The notes under the pieces were generated by a model. That model ran no database searches and was not told the origin of the DNA. It saw nothing but the letters and a program-made list of their open reading frames with translations. Made by a program: the position numbers and the translations under genes. A stretch of 64,000 nucleotides of DNA, from positions 1,736,001 to 1,800,000 of the forward strand of contig CM072884.1 of the NCBI GenBank assembly GCA_037013685.1, given 5' to 3'. Source of the stretch: Acridotheres tristis (taxonomy: Eukaryota; Chordata; Aves; Passeriformes; Sturnidae). Shown in pieces: positions 32,894 to 46,000 of the stretch; the first letter of the stretch is position 1; every line of letters begins with the position of its first letter.

Positions 32894-35734
32894 CTCCTTA
32901 CAAACCTTTCTGAAAATTCTGGTCTTTGATTAATTCCTTTTCACTGAGGTTATAGGGAATCACTTTGTTTAAGGATTTTCTAAAGATCCAAGAAGGCTAA
33001 ATACCCTAATAAGGCAGTTCTATTTCACAAGTAATATTGCATTCACCAGTATAATCGAATTGTAGTGGTTTCTTGTAGTAGGCCCTCTCCCTAGCAATGG
33101 GAGATGGAACAGCCTAATCCAGAGGTAGTTTTGGCAAAATGAGTTTATCCTTTTCCTGATAAGTCAGTGGAAAATTATCAGACACATGGTTTACTCTGAG
33201 AGAATATTTAATAACCCAAGAAACAGAGAGAAGAATCCTGATCACTGACTTCCTCTGGAGTAAAATGCCCTATGTTTAGGGTTTTGCAATAGTTCATATT
33301 CTCCTCTAATTGCAGGTGCAGCTTCAGGAAAGGAAATTATTCTCTAATTTTCTTCCCCCTTATCAAAAGCTTCCCCTCTTCATGGCAAGAGTACAATACA
33401 TGCAGACTCTGAACCAAGGTGTCAAGGATGTCCTCTGCTTAAAATACAGAACTCTCTGATGCAGCATTAAAACATCTTGCAAATAACTTAATCAGCTGTT
33501 CTTTTACTTAACAACAAACTAAACATGTAATGTAGAAGTGGCTTTTAATTGGCTGGCATTCAAGAGATGTTCTAGGGCAATTCAAATTGTCTTCTTAGTC
33601 CAGTTTACAGCAGCAGGCACTGACTCAAACTCTGACAAAGTGACTGTCACACAACATCCTAAAACAAGCACTGAGAAGTTCCACAAAACCCTTTCCATTT
33701 CTATTTCTGTGGTTCCCAGTGGCTGAGAAAGAAATTAATATGTGCTTTTCCCTCAGTCTTAGGGCCCTCGATTCATCTGCAGAAGGAAAAGTTCTCTAAG
33801 CTTTTAAAGTAGGTTAGACTCAGCTCTTTACAGCATATTCAACCAAGATGCAGCTATTAAGCTTCCCTTTAAAACATTCTTTCTCAAGCCAAGAGCCCTG
33901 GCTCAGCACTGTAATTATCAAGTGCAAGTTCCAAAATTAGCAACTGGTAAAGGTGAAAAAGGATTGAAGCACAACACACCCATGATTCATTATTTATTGA
34001 GTGAGGTCCAACACTGGATGGGAAAACTAACGAGCACTTTGTGCTTTAAGCTGACTCAACAAAATGCAAGGAAAGGGCAATTTTCATTGGATACACAGCA
34101 AGCAGAGTTCCCACTCCAAAGGCAGAGATGCTCTTCTTGCATCAGTGTGGGACTCTGGTGGCTTCAGCTCATGAGGGACCTCTGCCAGATGTCTGCAGGG
34201 AGAGACACTGCAAGTGCAGGCATCCAGTGTTCAGACAACTCAAGTGTCTGGCAGAGACCTAAGCAACGATTTCACAGAAACAATAAAACTTCTGTACGTT
34301 GGAAACAGAAATACTGTAGTATTTTTTCACTTAAGACAGCAGTTCTTTCACAACAGAAGAGTTCAGGCAAAATAGAACAATATATCCTGGGAAAAGCTTG
34401 TGAATGTGATGGAGGCCTTTTCCTCATCTAGAAGTGAGACTTCCTAATCTGAAGACCTTTCTTTTTCCACAGCAAACAGGCATTGTTAAAACAACAAGTG
34501 AAATGCATTAATTTCATGTTTTCCTTTCTTGCTGCTTAACTGCATTCCTTTGCTTTTATCATGATCAGTGATTCCCCCTCACACACTCCCTATTCCAGCC
34601 AGTGAGTTTCCACATTACTATTGTAGAGCTTGAGTGCTGTTTAGCATGGAAATAGCATCAGATTACCCAGCTTAAAATAATATTTTGCCAGGGTTCAATA
34701 ATTGTAGTCAAAGGATGCTTTATTTTTGTTTCAGGTAGTAAAGTAATAATTTTTCCTCTTTATACTTGAGGGGAATTTTAAAATCCTGGGTTTAGAACAA
34801 GCTAAGCCTTTGTGTTCCTCAGGAGATCTGAAGTGTGTTTAAAAAAGAATAAAAAACAAAAAAAACCACAACCCAACATTAAAAATCTTCAAGGATTCAA
34901 GTCATACCTGTCCTGTCAGAGCTGGGCTAAGCACAGAGAGTAGAAGGCAGCCCATAAAGGAGCCATTGTGTGGGAAGCAGCAGGACACAATCCTGCATTT
35001 ATGGAGGATTGACTGTTCTCTCTGTTTTTTAATCAAGCTTTGTCTCAGAGCACCATGGTCAAATATCCCAGCGGCACCTTTGCCTTTCAAGTGCATCCTT
35101 CACTTGATTGTCAACATAATCCATCCTTCTGTAAAGACACTCCAGGCTTTGTTTTATTAATGAGATCACCTTCTCTCCACTCACCAGCCTCACTGCCTTG
35201 ACCTGGGCTGCTTTTTCAAGCTACCAGCCTGGGTTCTAGTGCCATCTCTTAAAACACATTTTCTCAGCATAAGACCAATGACTAAATCGGGCTACATTTT
35301 AAGAAAGTTTAACTTCTGTCTTGCCAAATTATCTGTTTCTGCAGGCATCCTGGAACTTAAAAAGAAACAAAAAGGGAGGTGTAATCGCTGTTTTGCTTCT
35401 CTCTAAGCATTCTTTTTCATAAGCCTATTCGGGAGAAAAAAGCCTGATGAGAAACACCTGCCTTCCACAGGTGCTGAGTGCCAAGCTTCTCATTACCACA
35501 ACTTTTTAAATTGGATTGTTTGTAATTAATTTTCAATCTCTCTGCAAGTATTCTGTGACCCATGGGCAAATTTTCTGTATATTGCTTGATCATGCTACCT
35601 ACCTGTAGACTTATAAAACCACCAATTTTCTCAAAGAACAAACAGTCCTGCTCAGTTAATGCAGTTCTGCTCATTTTGTCTTTAGCTTCAGACAGGAAAA
35701 GCAAAATTGCAGACATCACTTTTTTAGAGGGTTG

Positions 35735-35840
35735 TGTCATGGTTTGAGAAGGGTATTCTCCAATTTAGTTCTCCCAGTGAAACCACTCCTTCCTCCCCCA
35801 GGTGGGATGGAGAGGAGAAGTGGAGGAACAAAAAGTAAAA
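35735..35840 (+). mobile_element. Possible LTR 5'-end fragment
   Basis: The stretch starts TGTCATGGTTTGAGAAGG and goes on through 'agtgaaaccactccttcct'. From memory this resembles the 5' end of common songbird endogenous-retrovirus LTRs, which often begin TGTCATGGTTTGA. It fades out after about 100 bp, no matching 3' end or target-site duplication was found, and no retroviral coding sequence is nearby. Treat as a weak lead. Confidence 0.3.
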
Positions 35841-36681
35841 CTCTGAAGTTTTTGTCTTGAGCTTTGAACTTAAATTATATTAAACATTATGCTTTTAGTT
35901 TCAGCATCAAGAAACCTTAATTAAACGAACAATTTAAATTATATTGTGAAGATATGCTACATCTATGTGTAATTCTTTAACACTAATGGGTTTAATTGAT
36001 ATTTTTCACTAAATTTGCAATGGAAGCATGTAATAATTCCAAAGAGTTCCTGTGCAGTGTGTTTATCATGGGCCAGCCTCCCTCTCTCATAAACAGACTG
36101 TGCCTGGAAACTGGAATTACTCACTTAACACAGCTTTGTTTAAAAGCCTTCCCTTGCAACCCTCATCCCCCCCGAACCTTCCAGCAGGGAGAACAAGGAT
36201 GTTTTGGCCCCATTTCACTCGAGAATATGCCTAATTTCATCATAGTCAGCAAAATACTTGGGCACATGCGGTGCTTTATCTTTTATTTTCTTTTTAAACT
36301 GGCTTCTATGTTAGCCCTTAACTCCTTTTTCAGAAAGTAGAAGGATTTACAAGTGGTTTTCTATCCTTTAGAATTCTGTTAAAGCAGGAATGAGATTTTT
36401 ACTTGTGCAAATCAATCCCGAAAATGAAAAAAAAACAACTGAAAGAAACAGCATAAATATGCTCTTTTTTTGTTTTGTTTTTCTGAGGATAAAGATTTGT
36501 AGAGATAACATCTTTTCCTAGAGCAGCTGGCACAGCAGGAGAAAAAAAAGACATGGACCGGTTTCCAGCCTGCAAAATCTCCTTCAATTCCAAAAGAGGG
36601 GTACTAAAAAGCACAAGGAGTTTTTCAGTTGAGTTTTATTAAATCAGGCATTGAGACAGATTCTGTAATACCTCAGGAGCC

Positions 36682-36700
36682 CCAGGTTCATAGAACCTGG
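36682..36700. other. Perfect 8-bp inverted repeat
   Basis: CCAGGTTC and GAACCTGG separated by three bases could form a short hairpin. It stands alone in AT-rich sequence, is not followed by a T run and has no evident partner. Sites of this size occur by chance in tens of kilobases. Confidence 0.5.
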
Positions 36701-37358
36701 AGGTTTTGTGTATGAAGTCCTTTTCTCCCATTACTGGAGCAGGTTCTGCAGTTCTTTTTCTATTATTTCCGTTTTTTCCCTTTTCCCCCCTCTCTTTTAT
36801 TAGAAATACAGCTCTTATGCTTTCCTTTGAACATTTTATAATAATTTTACAAAGCTGTACTTTGGGTCTCATTCTTCTTTGTTCCCCTTGAAAAAAAAAA
36901 TTGAATCATAAATGGGGCACAAGCACCTGGTTTCCCTGAGAGAATACAAATTTTAGGTAGCTGCTGCTAATTTCCCATATCCTAAAATGTAACCCTTATC
37001 AGATTCAGCTCAAGTAAATCAAGGTGCAAACAGACAGGAGGGAATAGCCTTGCTTTGACAGGAACAGGAAGAACTTGTAGTGTGTTTGTTCCTGAATAAA
37101 GCAAAGGCAGCTATTGATCGAGTCCAGCTCGCTGGGATGATTCCAATTAAGCACCACATTTAGGGCTTCATGTTCAGATCTCGGTCACAGAAACTTTTCT
37201 GAGAGCTTGCATGCAAAGCTCCTTGTATCACTTGTAACTATGCACTCAGGGCAGCTTTTCTGCTTGTCAGAAGAAAGAAATAGCTCAAAAAGAGCTCAAA
37301 GGCACAAACAAAAGCTTTCAAATTTGTATTTGAAGGACACCAATTGAAGCTCTCAATT

Positions 37359-37396
37359 GGTTTTTTTGTTGGTTGGTTGGTTTGTTTGTTTGTTTC
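37359..37396. repeat. GGTT/TTTG microsatellite
   Basis: A T run followed by three GGTT-type words and then (TTTG)n. No variation can be judged from one sequence. Confidence 0.85.
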
Positions 37397-40300
37397 CAGG
37401 AGGGCAAATAGGGACAATACAAGGCTGGGATAAGGAGAGAAAAGTTGGGAAAAAAAAGCAAGGAGAGAAAACTGAAAAGGGGAATGTTCAGAGGAAAAGG
37501 AATTTGTAACCCTAAAGGAGATATTCTTCAGAGCTGAAATAAATGCAGGATTCCTAAAACACTGCAGGCCTTTACTGTCCACATTTATTTATTAAACCCA
37601 GTGAGAAAAGGCACAATTCCTTTCCCTCCAAGGTCTGAGCTTGCATCTGTGCTGAGCAGTAAAGACAAAAACCAAAGAGTCCTACTCCCAGTTTGGAGCT
37701 GCTAACTAATTAGAACATCCTTATTGCCCAGCATGCCCTCGAGAAGCTTATCAAAATTCATAGAAAGAGCCTAACTTGTATTTCTAACTATAAAATTCCT
37801 TATTTAAATATATGCCATTATTCAGGGTTTGGGTTATTTTTTCAATGTGGATTAGAAACATAATCAAGCACATTGTAAATGGCACATTGTCTTTACATAA
37901 TCGTGCAGTTGTTCCATGATCTGCTGTTCAAAGTGCTCCGAATTTCAAAAAGGGTACAGGCTCTAGATCTCTGAGACCAGCCTTTGTAAGTAAGTTTTGA
38001 AATATTGAATATTTTCAAATATATGATCTGCTTTTCCCACTTATGTTTTTGCATTCATAGACTATAAATATCAAGGAACTCTTGCTACTTTTACCTGTTT
38101 CTGCCAAAGTTTCTGTGTGTGGGTTTGACACCTAAAATTAGATCATAGGTGAAGGGAGGAAGGTGCAATGCCTTTTCTGAGGACACAGATCTTTTCAGGG
38201 AGTTTCCCTTCTCAGGAATATAAGAGCTGTTTTCATTCTAGAAATGATTGACTTATCCCCTTCAAGTGGCAAGTATCAACTGGAAACAATTACCTTTGCA
38301 AAGAGGAAGTTTTCAATTTTAGGATGAGTGAGCACCATCTGTAATTTCGTGCCTTCAGGCTGCCTTAACTAAAAAGTTCAATAAGTTAAAGCCAGGAAAA
38401 GGGAAGAGGGAGGGAAAAACCCCAAACCAAGACCAAAAAAAAGCCCCCAAAACTTTAATTATTCCCAGCCAAATGAGTGTTTTAGCCTTTTGTTTGCACA
38501 CAGATATTATGCTTGTGGAATGGTTGTAAGTTGTGCTCCTTTTTTAGCATTTTCTGAGTTTGTTTGAAGTGTCAGCATTGTGAGGATGAAGTCCAGATGT
38601 CATCATTCTGAAGTCCAGGGCAGATGATGGATGATCCTCAACACTGTTAAGAAACAGAGGGCAAACACAGAGCCAGCATAACAGCCCGGTTTGTCTTACA
38701 TTTTAGAAACATTAAAAAAATACAGATACTGGTTTATTCAGAAGAGAATTCTAGATATTCCATTAAAAAAAAAAAATCCTTTTACATAAGAAAAAAGCCC
38801 TGAATATTCACAAAGAAATACTTACCCCTCACACAAAGGAAATGGTTCCTTTTTGATCTTCACAAAGCATTTCAGCAACTGGCAAACTGCAAAACCTATC
38901 AGTTCTGTTAGAACAAATAACTGAAAATAAGCCCTGAATCTTATCCTAGCTCTAGAATATAAACATATTGTTGGTCTGCAAGGAGGGCCTGGCAATATAA
39001 AAAAACCTGATTTTCTGAGATGGTTTTCAATCCTGCTGTTTAGGACAGGACTGGAATTACCATTTTCATATACAAAGCATAGTTTTGAGGTGTTTTAACA
39101 CTTCACATCAGCATAGTTAAAACCATTTTTCTTTTCTTTTAAAATAGATGCAAAAATGTTACCTGAATTGCATACAGCAAGGCAAAGGAGTTGGTTAATA
39201 TTTTATATTGTATTATTGTGTTATACCTTATAATTGCCAATCTTATTTAGGCCTTATTTACAGCTTAGAATTGCGAATTTTATTCAGGCAACAGTGGTAT
39301 TTTTTTCTCCATCTATTGTTTTCTTGCTTTTTCTGAGAGCTTTTTAAATTTCTTGATGTCTTGTAAACCCCTTTCACCCTCTACTTTCTCCAAGTGCAAT
39401 TCTTAGCTAAGGAACTGCATAAAATCGGTTGACATCAAGGTTTTGATGCTACATCCAAGCATTCTTTATCTGATCATGCATGAAATTCAGCTGGTTTGGA
39501 TGGTTTTTATTCTGTTTTTTGGGGAGTTTTGGGGTGTTTTTAATTTGTTGTGTTTTTCCTGTTGAATTGATCATATTTTATCACTCCCAAGGTTTTTTTA
39601 GCACAGCCACGAAGTGGAGTTCCCAGCCCTCAGATATTCAAGGGTGGGGAGGGTGAAACAACAAGAGGCAAATACAGAAGTGATGTGACCCAAGGGCTGC
39701 ACAGCCCTGTTCTTTCCTGGGGAAGGGGAAGACCTTGATCCACAATTAAATACAGAGACCTTGTAACTTGGCAAAGAAAACAAGGCCAGACAAGATAAAG
39801 AACTAGGCAGGATTTCTCTGTTCCTTTTGTTTGCATGCCATTGTTGGGCCTGATAAATTCCATTTTCTGCCAGTTTTCCCCGTTCTTTGCCTCATCCTTC
39901 TGTCATTACCCTTGAACTTAATGGTGTTTATCCTGTAACAGCAGTGCCTCTGAAGGAGCACTTCTGCACATCAAGGCACAATTTGCTCTTTTGCTGATAG
40001 TAAAAAGCCTCTTAAGGGAACCAGGAAGAAGCTTCTTAAAACATATATGGAAAGATTATGCTTCTGAATGAAAGGAAACATTCTGAAATTTTCAGAAGCT
40101 TAGTTTCCATTTTAATCCGTTTTGGTTGTATAGTAGTTAACTTCTCATTAAAATCATGCAAGAAAGGCATCAAAATATTTTTTCAAGTTCTATCCTACTT
40201 GCTTTCAGTGAGAGGTGCTTTCTAAACTTCTAAGTCAGCTGTGAAAGAATATACTGTTACCATCTGGATAATGCCTTGGGATTCAGTTCTTTAACTCCCT

Positions 40301-42799
40301 CTGTCTCCACAGCAGCTCTCCCAAAACCCCAACAATGCCCTTTGGGTCCTTCCCAAGGACCCCTTCCCCTGTTCCCAGGAATGATTTGGGGTGGTATAGA
40401 ATCAACTCCAGGTCCTGGCCATGAGCTCTCATAGCTACTGCAAAAATTAAACCTCTCCTGGCTGGAACCAGGAATCCCTGTTTTATAATTCTGCATTTTT
40501 ACACCACCCCAAGAAGGATCTGGAACAGTCCTTCCTGACCCTGTGCCCACCTCTGGGCTGCTGTCACCATGCCCTTCCTCACCCATGAAAAGGGGAGACA
40601 GTAAACCTGACTAAATTCTTGGGCTGGGATTAGGACAGGGAGATTACCCATTACCATCACAGGCAGAACAACCTGAGAAAATGCAGGTTGAAATTTATTG
40701 CCAAATAAAATTCATTTGGACATAGAGAAATCAAGACAAATTGAAATAGCAGCTTCTACCCACTCCCTATCTGCAGCTCCTTCAGGGGTATTCACCTGCT
40801 CCACCAGGGTCTTCAGGTAGCTGAGGCAAAGCTTTTAATGTATGAAAGCAGTGCTTGAGCTCAGCAGTGTGTTTTAATGCTTTTATCAGAAGCATCTGAG
40901 TACAGACTGCAGCATGAACACAGCCCTGTTAACACCACTCTTCTCACCTCCCAGTCAAAGTGCAGGGAGAAGAACACAGACAGGGAACTTTCCCTTACTT
41001 TAAATACTCTCAGCATGCCTGGTTTACATGAATTCCTTTCTGAGGACTGAGTACCAGCTGGGACAGAAGATCTGACACTTCAGGCTGACCCAGTATTGAG
41101 CTCTTACGTAAGTTTTCGTTTCTGTTTACCCGATTTTCTTTCCCCCAGCCTCTCCTCCTCCTCTCTATCACTTGTCCCTATCCTTCTGCAATTCAATTTG
41201 GTTTCAAGTTATGTAAAATGTTTTCATCACTCATTGCTATGAGCTATCATCTGAGTGTGCAGTCCTGTTTCAGGCCACAGAGTCCCTGGAGAACATAAAC
41301 TCTCCAGGAGAAACGGGATTTCTTTGATGTCACTGCACTGCGAGGAGGAAAATGGCCAAGGCATCCTTTGAAACCACCCGTTCAACCAGGATGCTTCATT
41401 TCCAAGTGTCCTATTTGCAGCCAATTCATAAGGACGTGAGGTAATTCTGAAGTCCTGGGTATTTTCTTTTCAAGTACACTACCATTTATAGAAACCAGCC
41501 AAATGTTTTTCTCTTATTGATAAGTGCTGAAACAATTAGAAAACTTGCTACATATAAGGATGCAATTAACAGACAGCAGACAATCCAAATGCCACAGAAA
41601 TTTTTAGTAGGAATAAGGACATGAATAATCCTCTCACAGAATTCTAAAATCAGTGAATTTATTGCATGTCCTGACTAGCTAAGATTGCCAGGAAGCACAA
41701 GTTACCATACGAACATAAACTGTTAGTTAAGATAAAGATATTGTTAAAGACATCTGTTAGCTGTTTTTAAAGGATTAATTTGACAAGATCAGCTTTAATA
41801 TAATCTTAAAGACAGGATTACAGATCATAGCTCCAGAATATCCTCACTGAAGTTAGTCTGGGGATTTTTTTCAGGAGCAGAAAACATCTATTCAACTCCT
41901 CCTTTTACCTATTGCTAAAATACAACCTCCTCCCCAGTGTGACAGCACAAAAAGCAGGAAAGGACCTGGCTCTGTGAGCCCTGCTCAGCAATAACAAAAA
42001 CATTTCTATATCATCAACGCTGTGCTCAGCACAAATCCAAAATGCAACCCCACACCAGCCACTGGGAAGAAAATTACTTCAGCCAAAAAAAGCACACATG
42101 TAAAAAAGCTTCAGAAGATGAATAATACATGTACGTAAAGACATGCATATATATAGATATAAATATCTCGGATTTGTTGGCTTTTAAAAATATTTTAACC
42201 TTAAAACAGGCTTTCTGTTGTTTTGTTGGGGTTTTTTTTGCATATGACAGAAGCTTGAAAAGGCTGGTGTGATTCCTGCCCTCCTAACAAAGTGTTGTTG
42301 ATATTATGAGCTCTGGGTGCCTCCTGAGGAGCTGGCAGAGGTGCAGTGATCCAGCCAGAGATGCAATGGACTGTGCTGCTCTGGCTGTCCTGGCAGAGGA
42401 TGCTGTCCTGCCCATTGTCCCTCTGGGAAGGAGCAGCCGTCCCCCAGTTTGTGCTGGCCTCTCAACTGGACGCCAGCTCCAATCCAGCCTGGTCAAACCA
42501 AGTGAGATCCAACACACTTTACCGTCTACAAGACTGTGAGAGAGATGTTTCTGCATTTCGACCTGTGCTGTGCAATTCACAGCTCTTGCAGTAAAGCCCG
42601 GGCTCAGTTGTGATGCAAATGATGTTTGTGTTTTCAATTGCAGCCTTTACAGTGGAGGGGAATCAGCCTTTAGCAAAGGAGACTAGGGGCTAGAAATAAC
42701 TTCAGCGGGCACAGTGAGAGTTATCTGGAGTAACAACTTCAAGAGCAATGAACAGTGCAATTACAGGAAAGAAGAGGTTACTAAATTGGGAGAGAGACC

Positions 42800-43035
42800 C
42801 AGACAAATGAGAGGGCTGGGAATCACCAACTGTGATTTCAGGAAAAGTTTCCTTACTGACAGGCTGGTTGAGCACTGGGACAGGCTCCCCAGTTAATGGT
42901 CACAGCACCAACGTGACTGGGATGCACAGGGTGGGATTGTTGGGGTGTCTGTGCAGGGCCAGGGGCTGGATTCAATGATTCCTCTGGATTCCTTCCCACT
43001 CAGGATATTCTATGTCTCCATAATTCCATGATTCT
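42800..43035 (+). mobile_element. CR1-type 3'-end fragment, plus strand
   Basis: The segment includes 'gcactgggacaggctcccca', 'gcagggccaggggctggatt', 'attccttcccactcaggata' and a terminal ATTCTATG/ATTCCATGATTC tail ending near 43,035. That is the conserved CR1 3' sequence, including the CAGGATATTCTATG form shared by some CR1 subfamilies and CR1-mobilised SINEs. It is 5'-truncated; a possible earlier start near 42,690 is too diverged to assign. Confidence 0.8.
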
Positions 43036-46000
43036 CAGTTTTGGCAGCAGCTCTCTGAAACTGAACCAGGAGGATTTCTTGTTGCTGTATGGAGTTTTGC
43101 ATCATGAGATTGTTGCTATTGAGTGTTTCTATGTTTGTTTACCCAAAACAGAGGACACTGCCCTTGCCAATGACCCGGGTTTGCCTGGAGCAGGATGTAC
43201 GTGCACACCTCTTGCAGAGAGCCCACGTGCCCAGGATCAGCTCCTACCTGGCACAAGAGCAGAACATTTAATATGGGATCTTGCTTTCCCCACAAACTTG
43301 CTATATTGACAGGAATTATCTTGTTACAGGAACAGACAACAAAGCCATAAATCTAGTCTTGAAGAGAGAGCTCCATGCCTGAGGAAGGCTGTGTGACCTC
43401 TCTTTCTGCCATGAAGGATCCCATGTTTGGGCAAAACATCTGCTCAGAATGGCTGCCTGCATGTCAGAGCCTTTTCCCCACCCTATTTCTTGAACGTTTT
43501 GACAGGCTATTATTTTTTCCCTCATCCCATAGGATTTTATGGTAGGAAGGGGCGAAGAGGTGATTATATGATTTTGTTTGAAATCTCAGCAGCTTTCATA
43601 CTGATGAATTTGACAAGAAAAGTGTATGACAGCAAATATAACACACCATTTCCCCCCATGTTTTATATGAATTAACATAATACACATTTCTAACCTCCTA
43701 ATCCATGTCTGACTGCTATTCCCAGGTCTGAACAAGCACAGTGCTGTGGAATTCCAAAGTGCCTGATGTTTACAAGCAATCTATACATGGATTTTTACAC
43801 TGTAATTTTTCACAAGAAGGAAATGCATTTTTTTTTTCAGCTCATAAGGATTTTTCTGCAAACACGGAACTATTTGCCAATCTTTTAATCCAGTAAAACC
43901 CAGTAGCAGGTGATTGTGTGTGCACATCAGCTACTGTAAATAATACTTATAAACACTCAGTGCTTTCCTTTACTCTTTCAAGTCTGAATGATAAAAAACC
44001 CAATGATCACTGCACACACAAGCAGATCAGCTGCCTGATAAGTCTGGAAATTGCAGGAAATTTATAACTTCTGTTTCTCCTGTGCTTTTTGTGTTTTTAT
44101 TCCCATTAACAATCTCTGTTTTTAAAAGTTACCACTCACCTCATATTTGCCACTGCAGAATAAACTACAATTCCATCATCATCCATTAACCAAACTGCCT
44201 TTCTCCCTTGCAATGATTCTTAACACATTGTTGAAAAAGAAAATATTACCAAAGATTATTCTTCTCTAAACAGTTGTTCAACGTTGAAAAATAGCACTTT
44301 TTAAAATATCAACATTATTAAAGCATGGCTGAGTGAGGTCTGGTTTCCCAGGCAAGCTCCAGTTTTGCACCACCTCATTTAAATCCACACAGGCCAAGAG
44401 ATGCCAGTGGGAAAGAGACCAAGCACAAGAGTGGGACTTGATGAATTCTGATCTGTGATTGAAGCTGCTATTTTACTTAAGTTTTCAAAATACTTGGTCA
44501 CAATGCATAAAACAAATCTGGCATTTAAAGTGCAGGGCAGATCTCCTGAGGCTGACATAAGAATACATTATTTCAAATCCAGCCTCTGTTTCAAGCCTCT
44601 TTTCCTCCCCAATTTCAAGTCATTATTTGTATGTATTTTAAAGGAGCATTTAAATTTTAATTGTAATTTTTAATTACTGGTTTCTGCACTATGAGTTTCG
44701 TTGTCAATACTGAATTAATTATACAAAATGAGAGGAACAAAAAATACTGGAAAAAAATAAAAGCTGCTGGTAAAATGGTAAAATGGATGAGGCAAACTAA
44801 ATAGCCATAGAAGACAGATTTAACTTTTATCTCCAGGGCTGTGATAGCAACACTTGGCCATGAATCTCACCTATGAGATTATTAATATGGGATATCCTTT
44901 GTTGATGGTTTGAAAAATTAATTAGGAGCAAGTGAACTGACGAGGTGAATGAAGCTCCTCTAAAACTAAGCTACAGGTCAATGACAGAATAACAGTTTGA
45001 ATTGCTATTCCTCTCTGTGTGATAAAGAGCAGCTGGCCCTGCCAAGGATCACAAAAATAGATTGGTATCATTTTAATCAATGCCAAATGCTGCAATTCAG
45101 AGCAGGATGGATGGAAGGTGCTCCAGACATAAAGAAGGAAGTTAGAGAGCATTCTCTGCTCAAGGATGAAACACAGAATTCTATGAGAAGAATTCCCATA
45201 AAGAATTACAGGAGAATTTTATGGGGAAGGAGAACAGAACAGTTCTGGGCCTCTCTACCAGCAGGACCTGGGTCTGTCACTTAGGCATTAATTCAGGCTC
45301 TCCAGTGCTCTCCAGAGGTTCTGGGAGCTGAGGAATCACAGGTGGCAATGGTCAGTGTCCTGTACTCCCCCCATCAACTTGCATCATTTGTACACTTTGT
45401 ATTTTCACCCACAAAGGTCAGTGGTTTCAGGAAACAGATAACAGTAGGAAGCTGTCTATAAAAAGATCTCTATTATTCCTTTAGATCAATCTAATAAATG
45501 ATTTCTTGGTAAATGCTCAGAAGAAAATGAAAAAAAGTGTGTAAGAGTTTGCTTTAGAACTAAGGGAAGTGTTTTATACATAAAGTACATAGGGGTGATG
45601 CCAATCTCCTCAGTTTTGATGTCTGAACTGAAATAATCTTACATACAATGACACCTTTATGATCCAGGGACATATAAGCCTTAAGGGTGGCACTCCCTGA
45701 GATAGGAAATCACGTGTCTATTATATTTTCCAGGCTAAACATTTTCCAAAACTTGAGGGAAAAAAATCTTCTTTAACCTCTTCCTGTGTTCACAAATAAA
45801 ATCTATCCAGTTTCATTTCTCTCTCCCTTAAAAGCACTTGAGCTCTGCCATCTTTGCTTAGGATGAAGTGCAGTTGACTTCATTAATAGTGCCAGTTATT
45901 TTCCATAGAGTGAAACACAAGTAAGACAGATTATATTGCCTGTCCTCAGCTGCACTTTGTGCTGCAGCTTTTTTTTGCCTCTTTTCAAATGCAAGGTGTG

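Larger units (their letters stand above)
32894..42799. other. AT-rich unique sequence, no gene recognised
   Basis: No gene recognised over about 10 kb. A plus-strand frame of 169 codons (33,922-34,431) has no domain or splice context that I can recognise. GC-richer patches occur at about 39,600-39,760, 40,290-40,600 and 42,300-42,610 with overlapping short frames on both strands; they could be eroded repeats or regulatory sequence, and I could not assign them. Confidence 0.5.

Noticed and set aside
33922..34431. 169-codon plus-strand frame
   Set aside because: No recognised domain and no exon signals; composition matches the surrounding non-coding DNA.
36682..36700. Rho-independent terminator
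   Set aside because: A perfect short hairpin, but there is no T run after it, and the DNA is vertebrate nuclear sequence where such terminators do not apply.
40257..40600. GC-richer patch with a 109-codon minus-strand frame, possibly an LTR
   Set aside because: No LTR termini, polyadenylation hexamer in place or target-site duplication could be identified.
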